Assembly: GCA_025526935.1 (NCBI GenBank) | Contig: JAHLKD010000007.1 | Span: forward strand, 726,672 to 790,671 | Source: Cladochytrium replicatum | Taxonomy: Eukaryota; Chytridiomycota; Chytridiomycetes; Cladochytriales; Cladochytriaceae | Direction: 5' to 3' | DNA: 64,000 nt | Shown here: one piece after another, positions 12,189 through 22,696 of the stretch | Position numbering within the stretch: the first letter of the stretch is position 1 | Layout of the letters: every line of letters begins with the position of its first letter | The notes under the pieces: model-generated | What the model saw: only the letters and a program-made list of their open reading frames with translations | Told to the model about the DNA's origin: nothing | The model's database searches: none | Translations under genes and position numbers: made by a program

Positions 12189-15065
12189 TTACTTCTGGTC
12201 AACATTCTCCACACTTGCCCGAGATAGAATCCAGTGTGGAAATATGTTGTAGAATAGGAGATCCAGAACTTCGTCCAAAGCTTTATCAAACAAGGTCACA
12301 GGAAGGAGACTAGTATCTGCTGATTTTCGGGGGACCATAGCTGTGCATGTGTTTGATGTTGTGGTCCCAGCTACAGCTAGATTCAAAGAAGCTGAGTCGA
12401 TGCTTGATTCCTTTCCCATCAAATACTGCGGAGCTCCCATAATTGCGGGGTTGCGGATATTCAAGGAGGTGGAAGGTGCACTGGCTGAAGCATTCTGGTT
12501 TGTGCTTAGTGGAAGGGACAAGTCCTCTGGTCTCTGTTTCTCATTGTTATCTGTTCTTCTTATCTTCAAGATGCTCAACCAGCGCCGAGTGATTGTTTCT
12601 TTCCTCATTGGTGTGAATAACGTCAGCCCAGATTGAATTTGACTTTCTTGGAATGTTTGAATGGTTTCAAAGATTTGTTCCCTTGTTGCTGATGAAATGT
12701 TCAACTCCAAAGGAGCGTTTTTCTTGATAAAAATTGAAACAAGCTTCAGAAATTTCTCAACGAGACTCTTGGGTACAACATCGGGTGGACACTGTTGTCC
12801 TCGCTTCTCTGGGTGAAGCTGCTCGGCCAATGCAATGTTTCTTATGGGAGAGCTCAACCAGACCTTTCGAACACTGTCTAAAGTTGGAGTTGCTTGTCCA
12901 TGGAAAGGAGTACCACCCTGTGAATGCAACAGAGGGGATCGGGCATCTTGATTGCCTTTGCTCACTTCCGAAACCCCACCTATCGGCAGGCTCGTTGGCG
13001 AATCCTTCAGCCGAGATAATGACGTTGATGATGAAGGCCTTCTATTCTTTTCTGGTTGGGCAACATTGAGGGTTTGGTTGGATGGAATGTTAATACTCGA
13101 CATCCTTATTTCCCACATCAGCCTGTTGTACTCTTCGATGAAAATAGCATTTTCGACACAAAGCTCCTTTGCAGTGTATTTTTTAAATTCCTGGGTTGCC
13201 CATGAAAAAGGTTCTCAACCGTTGCAAACCTACATACCTCAAATAAATTCTGATCGTTCAACATCTGCACAAATGATTCGATATTGATCTTCAAGGATTC
13301 TTTACTTTGTTTGGTTCGTCTTTCGTCTTTCCATGATTGAACCAATGGCATGAAGAACAAACCATATCCACTTAGCACCATAAACATTATGTTCCAGTAT
13401 TGCCGAGGAAAAATGTTCGCGATGTAAGTTCTTTGCAGAGCGAGTGACCATGTCAGCTGTATAACTAAGAAAATAGTGATTGTAAACAGTCCGAAAATAA
13501 GGTCTCTTCTGATGCGTGCCGCCCCTTGAACGCGAAGCAGTTTGCGGAGGCAGAGAGGAGTTGCGAAAAATATAAACAGTGCACAAGTTACGATCTGTAA
13601 TCCGTCAAAGATTTTGGTGAGACTTTGAATGATATTTTGATGAGTCAAATATCACGTACGTTTGGCACATACTCCAAGTAAGCATTCACACAGACATAGG
13701 CAACAACAGGCCACACCGTCACCTTCTTGGTTGTTGCAGTTATCACAATCTAAATAAATGGTCCACATAAGTTTATTAGGGGCACATTTGCAGATACCTG
13801 GCAGAGGAGCAGAAGTGCCATGTATGCCCACGCAGCTCTCTGAATGTAATATTTTCTTATGTCCCGCTGACGATTCAGGTAGTTTTCATCCAATGGTTTC
13901 GCATCTTCTAATGTACCGTCCCAACAGCCATTGTGCGTATCGTTAACATCTCTTCCTTCTGTGACGGAGCTTCTCTCACTCTTAAAAGAGCCTTTATTAA
14001 ATGGAGATCGGATGCTCAATGTATTGGGAGACTTTGAGCGATCTTTCGGGCGGGTTGAAAACACAGAGATGGACAGACCTTTCCACTGAAGTTCCATAGC
14101 GCTCTTCCTCGGTACACCCCCAGGAAAACGAAAAGTGTCACTTGGACCAGCTTTGTCCGTGCCGGCTTCATCTGTATTCCTCGATTCCTCCTGTCTACTA
14201 GCTGACTTTGCCTGGTCAGGCTTAATTGGCGATATCGGGAATCCTGAGCCATATGAATCCTGTGAATCATAACCTGTCGCGTTTGACTCGCCCCTCTCAT
14301 GTCCATCAAGCTCTTGAACGATGGATCGATTTGCGCTGTTGACATTTTGCTGCTTTTCGTATACAGTCGAGGGTAGCTGCTTGTGGTTATCTGCGAATGC
14401 AGCTACCTGAAGCGAGAAGTTGCTTTGTCCCAAAGGTGTGCTGTCAAAATCACAATATGGAGCGCTGCTTTGAATAATCGCCGGCAGTGACTGTCTGGGA
14501 TCCGATGATTTCCAAAGCTTTTTCCCAACATCCACCGGATACGGATTTGGAATGAGTTTTTCTTCCGTAACAGCCTGTCCGATGTCACATCGAGCTATGT
14601 ACGTCAACGCCCTCACGATATATGACAACAAAAATAGAGGCTTTTCTTGTTTCACATAAACGATTACACATTAACACTGTTAAGCTTACCGACATCAAGT
14701 TTGCACACCAGTTAACCACAAAACAGGGTACGGGAACTACTTTCATAACTTCCAGTAGATCAACTGGGTAAAGTTCATCAGACACGGTTGAGTACAAATC
14801 AGGTTTCACCTACCAATGCACACGATGATTCCCGAAACTCCACCAATAATGGTGTATGTCACATTCCTCTGGGCTATCGCTAAACTAGATCTCCTTGAAT
14901 AAAACAGGAAAATCCTTCACATGGTTAATGCCAGATCACAGTCCTATTAAACAAAAGTCCATACCCCCACCCCAATGGGACAAGAAGTACTAGCAAAGCA
15001 ATCCCGACGAAGAAGGAGGGCTGGGGCGATAAACCTATATCTGTTAATGGCAAAATCACACCCAT
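12189..15065 (-). CDS. Seven-transmembrane protein with C-terminal RGS domain
   Basis: At least six exons on the minus strand. Hydrophobic segments in order: FFVGIALLVLLVPLGWGYG (exon 1, near 15,000), NVTYTIIGGVSGIIVCIV, VVPVPCFVVNWCANLMS, PLFLLSYIVRALTYIA, then after a polar loop of about 190 residues (13,850-14,580) AWAYMALLLLCQ, IVTCALFIFFATPLCL, LIFGLFTITIFLVIQL and YWNIMFMVLSGYGLFFMP. The cytoplasmic tail starts an RGS domain (ESFVQMLNDQNLFE, then EFKKYTAKELCVENAIF after an intron) that resumes with APLELNISSATREQIFETI and, about 110 residues later, LFDKALDEVLDLLFYNIFP. RGS domains accelerate GTP hydrolysis by G-alpha subunits. Receptor-RGS fusions are known in fungi (the GprK class) and plants (AtRGS1). 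The ligand is unknown. The start at 15065 and the exon 1-2 junction are uncertain. Confidence 0.75.
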
Positions 15066-16198
15066 TGATATGTAACCCGGTTTTCGAGGTGCTCAGCGTC
15101 AGACGCAAACATGAAATTTCGGATCACTTTAATCCGCAAGACCAATCAAAAGTAGTCGCACTGTTTCCCGCTTGACAGTATGATTAACATGCAAAAATAG
15201 ATCTCGGGGACCTTGTTTCCATATTTAAGTCATCAATTGATGAGAGCATGATGGCCTGTTGTTTATTGACACTCTATTTCGTTTACCAATCGCACTTTGG
15301 AAGTTTATTCTGGACTGTTCCCTGCTCGAAAGAAGAGAGCTTTTACCCATGTTTCAAACTGCCAGTGTCAACCAAAGCCGAATACAAGACTTCCATGCTA
15401 AAAAATTCCTGGCACCAAACAACGCTCAATCGAGCCTAGAAGGTTCAATTCAATGAGTTGTAATATATTCATTAATTAGCAGAAACTTAGCTTGAGAAAA
15501 GAACCGACTACTCAGAGAGTTCATCCCTCTCGCCCTTTACAATGACCAGGTGACGGTGTTCAGGAAAGCGTGGGGTGTTGGAAATCGAGCTTCGCCGGAA
15601 GCTCTGTTTCAATATTTAGAGGTGAAGAGAAGGTCTATGTTGCGGGTAATTCTTCCATTCATGGAGTCAGACCCCTCTTGCAATACTCAAAACAAATCAT
15701 ATGCATTCAGAACGATATCCGCCGCGTTAAATCGATGGATCCGCTTCCTTCTGATGCTGATCAAGACGTTTGCAGTGGTGATGGCGAAGGACGAATAGTG
15801 GTTTTGATGGAACACAGTAAAGAAATAATCAACCTTGCCCAAGCTGTGCCAATACTTCCTATTCCCGGGAAACCACGCAATATGATATCCTCCGCCGACA
15901 TACCGGTATACTGTCGTGGAAAACGCAAAGCACTTCCTCACGGATTCCAGACCACTGTTAGATTCGGTTCAGGAAGGAACATAATTGCCCGAGCAAATGC
16001 CCCAATTAGAACCACATGAAAGGGGTACGTATGATTCTTCTCCGGCACCACAGACAGTTAAGCAACAAAACAACTGAACGAGACCACCTCAAACGCTATC
16101 ATTTGGAGTGTCTTCCGATTTAATTCAACTCAGTCTCTTCTACCAACAGCCTCTGTTTCGGATAGCGCATCGACATCTTCGGTAACCTCGAATTCAAT
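15066..16198. other. About 1.1 kb without a supported gene
   Basis: The longest open frame here is 15,570-16,019 (+, 149 codons, cysteine- and basic-rich), with a competing open frame on the other strand (15,687-15,941). Neither shows a recognisable motif, sensible codon pattern or splice chain, so I do not call a gene. The left part should hold the promoter of the 7TM-RGS gene. Confidence 0.4.
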
Positions 16199-16758
16199 TC
16201 AAGTTGTAAGATCAGAATCAATACTTTCCTTGGCGAAAGATCCAAAAATGTGCATCTGGCTTCCGTGCGTCGACTTCGGGCTGCTATTTGTTGTGATTGA
16301 CGGAGCGGGTTCACGTTGCCATGAAAGAGAACAGGGAACAGTAAAGTTCACGAAAACTTTCACGCTAAGATTCTCGTCGGTGTAAGTCTTGTAAGGCACA
16401 TGTCGAGCACTTGGGAGCTTAATCTCAATCTAGTGAACCTTCCTGTCGGCCAATCGTGTTGACTCCGCACTAACGATTTTGCGATGCACGTTTTCACGTT
16501 TATTAATCGGATTGGAGTAAAGCTGATCAAATATGACTCACCACCATCCATCCGACAGGCTCTCCACGTAACAAGCTTTGTTCCCAAGCGTGAAGAAGGA
16601 ATGATGGGAACATTTTTCAAGAAGTAGTGTCCATTTGCTCCAGGAGCCGACTGCGGGATCAGATCACCATTTGACGATTTAAAAAGTGTGTAAAACTGAC
16701 CATCGGCACTCAACTGAACTTTGTAAGAGGTGAAGGGGAAAGGGATTTGTGTGGGCAT
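16199..16758 (-). CDS. Unknown small protein, spliced, model incomplete
   Basis: Not recognised. Two coding-like blocks lie on the minus strand. Exon 1 (16758 to about 16543) starts MPTQIPFPFTSYKVQLSADG and continues with a Gly/Asn-rich stretch to RACRMDG, followed by a good GTGAGT donor. The last exon, to the TGA at 16199, reads IEIKLPSARHVPYKTYTDE and then an alternating hydrophobic stretch, NLSVKVFVNFTVPCSLSW, that looks like beta strands. I could not find one donor/acceptor pair that joins them in phase, so a small middle exon (perhaps 31 nt near 16,450) or a different start is needed. It sits 3' of the GT2 synthase in the same orientation. No function is suggested. Confidence 0.35.
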
Positions 16759-16996
16759 TCTGTAACTCACGCAAAGTCATGGTTAACTTTGATTCATGCA
16801 GGCACAAAACCAACATTCTATAAGCGATGCCATGTCCGGTCGTCAACTTCAGGGGTATGAACAACAGACACATGTTCACAAGGCGTGAATTATGAGGGAA
16901 CAGGAAAAGAATTTACGAAAAAAAGACAAGAAAAAAAGAATGCGCAACTGGAATTAAACATGATCTCGAAAATAGTGCCAGGTAACTAGAAACTCA

Positions 16997-19900
16997 TCAG
17001 AACGAGAAGTACATCAAGTACGGGTTCAATGCAATCGGCAAAAGCAGATGTCCAGCGAACACCAATGCACAAGGGAGAATCACCGTGAACTCCGTGATTC
17101 GCCACTCGTCTGGGGGAACGTACGCAAGCACCGGAAGAGCGGCTGTCAGCGGAACAAAGATCATGTACATCCATTTGTAGCCCCAGGCGATCTTGGGAAC
17201 TTCTTTGAAGAAACTAGAGTTCTCGACTTCCTTTGCCGTTGCACCCCAGGTCATGTTGTATCCGACCATGTGTGCGAGGAGGGCAAGCGAGACGTGGAAT
17301 GAAAGACCGGAGAAGAAGATGGCAAAGAACGGGATCCATTTAAGATTGTTCCAGAAACCGCCGATTAAAGTTGCCTCGTTCAAACGGTAATTAAAAATTG
17401 TGAATGAAAATGTACTGAGGATCGTGAAGACGCAGATCGAAGTGAAGACGACGTTGTATGAGCGCAAGTAGTATTTGTCGAGCGTGTCGTTCCAATATCC
17501 AGCGAGGATGTAGTTAAGGATGGTGAGTGGCCATGCTGCACCGATGGCATCTTTGACCAACAGGTTCAGTCTGATGTAATGACCGGTCCTAAAAACTTAC
17601 AGTATGAACCGATGTAGCCGATAATGTTGATCTTCGATGACAGATTCATGTTCGAAAACAAGAATTTGAAGAACAAAGGAGTAATCGGTCCTTTAAACAG
17701 CCACTGGTTTAGAGGATTGAAGACCAATTCACTGGAAGCATAGGCTACTAAGATAACAAGCAACTTCCAAAATCTTCCACACTTACGAGCAGCCGTACGA
17801 ATATTTCTGCCAGCGTTTTACTTCGTCATACACTGTAAGCGATACACCCTCCTGAAAACCTGGACCTGTGTACGCAGCATAACGAATGATATATCCTCGG
17901 ATTTGCAAACGCAACGACATGTCGAAGTCTTCTGAAACATGCGACTCCGACCAGTATTTAAGAATTCCATCTTCTTCAAAAGCGACTTCTTGCATTGCAC
18001 TCCAACGAAGCATGGCATTATGTCTGAACATTGGTTCGATTAATTCATCATTGATAGAGCAACATCACTCACCCAACGAAAGGAGCCGTTTCACCCGAAG
18101 CGCAAACGTAGCGAATACTCGTGTAGACAATATCTGTGAAGTGTCCAATGCCGTTTTCCCAGTAATTACGAATGACATACATTACTCCGGCGGTGAACTG
18201 AAGGATGGCGACTTCCGGGCAATCAACCAATTCCGAGACCGCGTCGAGAATACAATCTTCTGGCACACGAGTGTCTGCATCAAGTTGCAGGATAAAGTCT
18301 CCAATCAAAATATTTCCACCGGCCCATGCGCGGCCGTCTTCCGCAACAACTTTGCTGAGCGCATCGTAGTAGTCAACTCCATCTTTGACCAGATCTTCAA
18401 CCTTCTTGGAGATCCGAAGGCAGAAGTTAAGGTTGGAAGCCTTCTTGAAGCGACCCTTTCGGACAAATCCATCCTTTCCGTGTTTAGGTCGGGAGCACCA
18501 ACCGATCGAGTGAAGATGGTAATATTCTCGACGACGTTGGGCCTCCTGTTCATCGATCACTTGCATTCCATCATCGTTGATGTATATGCTTGCAGTTCCG
18601 CCCTGCCGCTCGTATGTGGTAATCGCTTGTTTGACCGACTGGATCGTGGGATGGATGACCAGAGCCAGTGACTCCGTGTACACGGCAATTTGGATGGTTA
18701 CATGAGGAAGAATCGGCGTGGAGAGGCGCTTCGGCGGTTTGCCCGTGTAGTAAACACTGTTGTTGGACAGCTGGTTAATCGGGCCAATCATCTGGAACAG
18801 TGACGAAATGGCGGCGGTAGGTACGAAGATGGTGAAGAGAAATTGAATTGGGAGAAGTGCCAACCAACCCATCCTTTTCCATCCGCCATCGATCAAAGAG
18901 TCGACGATGATATCACCTTAAGGAGAGTTGTGAGCATATGCAATCAACGCACTGAAAAGCACCTACGAATTCCCGTAACAAAAAGCAAACAGGTCACGGC
19001 ACAACTCAAAGCAGTAACGATTGCCGCCCAGAATATGTAAGGTCGTTTGCTCTCAGTGACGGAAACCGATCCTTTTTCAGCATCAATTTCTTTTCCTCCC
19101 ACAGTGTCGCCAACCCCATCATCGATGCCACCCAGCCCGAGCTTGAACTCAGTCGATCGCGAAAATGCGAGCAATTCCTGTTCCATTCTCTTCGCAGTGT
19201 CAAGCACGTCATCTACTTGTTCTGACCAGACGACAAGAGCCTTTTCCGATCTGATCAATGCCGCCCATTGGTGTTTACGAGCTCGCGGGAGATATTCGAG
19301 TGTATCGAAAATTTGCAGGAAACTGCCATCTTTCAGCTCTATGCTTGAAGCATCGAGAGACGTGTGAGCAATGCTAAGGCGAATCGTTCGACTGCTGACA
19401 ATGATCGCAACCTTTGTAATTAAAGTTAGATATGGCTCAGTTTTGACTCATAAGCTGGACAACCTGGACGGGAAATCGATCCATGATCATACTAAACTCT
19501 GATGCTTCCGCAGGGTGAATGATGAAGCCGACCTTCGATTCACCATTCTCGTCCCTTTGGGTGTGTCGCAGAGCAACCACGCAGAAATCAAGTGGGTCGC
19601 GTCGATTCCACAATCCGGCTGATTCGCAGTGCGTAAACATCCGATCGACCAGGAGCTGAACGGCGTTGATCTTCTCCTCCTCGTCATCGTCCTGTGGGGA
19701 CTAAAATTATTATCTGCTCAAGTTATTTGTCCTCGCTCCAGATTACCTCCTCCTCAGGTGATTCTAACCCTGTCGAAAAGCGAGGCCGATCCTGGGACCT
19801 TCGGATATGGTCCATTGGAATGCTATGGCCAAAGCCGTGTTGCGCAAGCGTGGATGTTGACGAGCGATGAGAGGCGTTGAGCAACGGGTTCGGCGTGTCA

Positions 19901-20500
19901 GGGGTAGTAGCCAACACGATAGCTGGGTTGGAGATTTTCGAACGTCGAGAAGCCCTAGAATGGACCGACATCATATCATCACTCTGAGACGTCCTCGTTA
20001 GGCGATCGCGGAGGCGAGATCGCCGAGGGGGCGACGCATTGTATTCGGTGGATAAAGAATCAGTTGAGTACTGGGATGCTAGGCGTTGTTCAGGGCGGAA
20101 AACTTTCGGGTTGTGCGGTGAATCAGAGGCGACTCGGTGAAGAATTCCAGCACTTTGCGGTGTTTGAGAGCCGCTTGGTGACGAATTGATCACAAGCGAG
20201 TCGATAGGTTCCTTGCCCTTCTTTGAAGAGGGAACTTTATCTTGACCAATCGGTGAGCTCATAAATCCAGCTGGAGTAGATGGGAGTGCTGCAGTTGACA
20301 AAGGTAGGACAGTTGAGGACTGGAACAATAATATTTAGCAAGAGGTCGATTGCAATTGATCACCACGAAACACCTGCGTTTTGTTGAGATCGAATGAATG
20401 TGGATCTCCCTCCGAGATCGATCCTCCTGAAGGGATTATAAATTTAAGACGAGACACACCAGCTGATTTGACAGGGCGGGTTGTCCGGTAAAAGGTGGGT
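16997..20500 (-). CDS. Fungal family-2 glycosyltransferase (membrane polysaccharide synthase)
   Basis: A multi-exon minus-strand gene ending at TGA 16,997-16,999. The N-terminal third (19,720-20,440) is Ser/Thr/Pro-rich and likely cytoplasmic. A region follows with a transmembrane pair (AAIVTALSCAVTCLLFVTGI and LALLPIQFLFTIFVPTA). The catalytic GT2 domain carries QLDADTRVP (DxD, metal/UDP-sugar binding), SEDFDMSLRLQIRGY (catalytic acidic pair) and EGVSLTVYDEVKRW (the xxRW acceptor-site motif of processive synthases). A cluster of C-terminal transmembrane helices ends in LLLPIALNPYLMYFSF. This layout matches the fungal GT2 group studied as ZtGT2/CPS1-type or TFT1-like proteins, thought to make a cell-surface beta-glucan-type polymer; the real product here is unknown. 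The 5' end is not resolved: the frame stays open to about 20,500 without a clear ATG. Confidence 0.8.
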
Positions 20501-20687
20501 GTGCGGCGGTGGGTCGTTTCCCACCATCAAAATTTGCGAAATTAGCTGTGTCTCTCTTTCCCCAAAATCGGATTCTTCGAATCGCATCGCGTCACTGCAG
20601 ATATAGCAATAATGGGACTTGTCGATAATGGATTAGGCGCTACTGCAGTTCGGAACACAGAAAGAGAAGGAAAAACATAAATGATGA

Positions 20688-22238
20688 CTAATTGCAAAGC
20701 TGCCAGATCTTCACGAAATCAACGACCATCCCGCGATCATCGGAATTCTTATCCGGCCATGAGGGATACCAAGCATCCTTGTTCTTGATGAAGTCATATT
20801 GGGCGTTCGGAGAGGTGTTGACCCAAGGTTTCTTGCTGTCTCCGTCTGGGAAGTATCCCTTCGTGTTTCCAACAGCAACGTTAAGCACCAGGAAAAATTC
20901 TGTAATGTCAGTGATCAGTATTGAAACTGTGCACTTTTCGTCAACATGTGTACACACCTTGGTCAAAAGGCGATGGACTGCTGCCATCGGTCTTCCAGTT
21001 CGGGTTGCGGCTAGCGCTACCGTTCGGGTATGCGAGTGGGAAGCTGCCCTTCTGGAAAAAGGGTTTGTCGAATGCCTGGTAAAGGTTCGTTCGAAGAGGG
21101 GAGTCGACCCAAGTGGTCAGGTAGTTGGGAGTCCATTCCATTCCGAACTTGTGGAAACCATCGTTGTAACTCCCATGGCGCAAAGTCAGCTTCTTTTGAG
21201 TGTCGAGATATCGGTTCCAGTCCGGAATCAAGCCCCACTGAAGCGTCGAACTGATCTGATTGTATCCACCCTCGGTGTATGAAAATGGGTTGCCACGAGA
21301 TTCGGCGATATCGATCTCGCCAGATGCAGGCCAGTCTCCATAGACGCTATCACGCGGGAACATCCAGACAGCTGGCCACATCCAGTCCCTACGATTAATT
21401 TTAGTAGAGAATTATTTCAATGGGGCAGCAACCACGAACCCTCGAGGCATCTTGACCGATATCTCAACCTTTCCGTACTTGATCGAGACAGAGTTCTTTG
21501 TAGTAATTCGGCCACTCGCAACGGGAGGCAGGACCGTAAAGTTAGTCGAGTTGCTAACCCTCCAGCAGTCCAACCAGGGCTTGTCGCTTTTGCACCCCTT
21601 TTCAGTCAGGTTGAGAGTGTATCCATTGAAAATCGCTTCGCGACCGAACTTGTCCTCGGTAAGCGTAGGAACGATGTTAAGCTTTCCATCTCGTACAAAA
21701 ACGTTTTCCTGGTCATCCGTTGTATATTGAAACTCTCCATTGCCAAACCCGCCAAGACTAAACTCATGAGACCATGTTTTGGTGTCAAAGGTGTCGAACT
21801 GCTCATCAAGAACAAGGCAATACTTGTTGTTCGGAATACCACGAATTCCAAGCCTAGAGGGACGCTTCATTCAATAAAAGCAGAAAAACAGAAGGAAAAC
21901 AGTGTATACCAGACAATCACTCCTCCAACGATCAGACTAGGAATAATGCCAAGCCAGGGAACAATCTTCAGAAACCGCAGCGTTGGATCCTTCATACGCT
22001 TTTGCCGCCATTCATAATCCGCCGCATCATTCCTCGCTTCCTTCAAGTGCAACCGATCAAGCGTCGCTGGAACCGTGGTCAAGCCAGGTGCAGAGGAACT
22101 CTTCCCCAACTCCGAGCTGAGCTTCGAGTGACCAGAGCGAACACTCCGCGATTCAGCGGAGTTGGTAATCTCATCGTTAGTTTCGGTATCAGTGGTGTGC
22201 ATGATGGGCGAATACGCGGGGCTTGTGGTGGTGGCCAT
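20688..22238 (-). CDS. GH16 glucanase-like type II membrane protein, 461 aa, 4 exons
   Basis: Exons 22238-21910, 21853-21440, 21388-20958 and 20899-20688 join in phase to 462 codons. Residues 1-90 are polar (cytoplasmic), 91-110 (KIVPWLGIIPSLIVGGVIVW) form a signal anchor, and the rest is a GH16 fold: ...DEQFDTFDTKTWSHE, GNGEFQYTTDD, DWPASGEIDIAE and FDQEFFLVLNVAVG. The catalytic motif EIDIAE covers residues 272-277, with Glu272 as the expected nucleophile, Asp274 as helper and Glu277 as acid/base; all are present. Related proteins are beta-1,3-glucan-active enzymes or glucan-binding proteins of the laminarinase/GNBP type. The membrane anchor suggests wall remodelling at the cell surface. It sits directly upstream of, and in tandem with, the GT2 synthase. 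The second intron begins GTTCGT instead of the common GTAAGT or GTGAGT. Confidence 0.88.
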
Positions 22239-22696
22239 TTGAGCAATTGGAAATGAGAGTTAAATGACAATAGTTGTGTATGGCGGGGAGAGATTTACGA
22301 ATAGATTGTTATGTGAGGGAGAGCCGTCAGTCATGCCTGATCTGTGTGATCTGGCTCTCGTTGAGACACACTAGACAAGGTTATTGCATTGCAGTGCAAC
22401 AAATTAATTTGTTGATAGTGAGCCACTCCAAATCGAAAAGTCATTTGCATTTGATGGATAAGATGATGGTATATCGATATGTTAAAACGAGCTGGAAAAA
22501 CAAAGAACGAACACCAAAAAGCACAACAAACCGAATTCGAGAGAAAAAATAGATGCTGCAAAGAAAACTATCGACCCACGCAAAACATTCTACAGAATAT
22601 GAACGGAAAGGTTTTTACACATAGCTTGTGAACGTAGGGCAAATGAATATGAAACAAACAGATAAAAAGAGTCAGCGATTACAAGCGGCCATCTAA
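22239..22696. other. Intergenic, no gene seen
   Basis: About 460 bp, AT-rich, between the start of the GH16 gene and the stop of the next minus-strand gene. It should contain the GH16 promoter and the terminator of the neighbour. No RNA gene or repeat was recognised. Confidence 0.4.

Noticed and set aside
15570-16019. A 149-codon plus-strand frame as a gene
   Set aside because: No motif, no splice context, a competing frame on the other strand, and unusual composition; left as unassigned.
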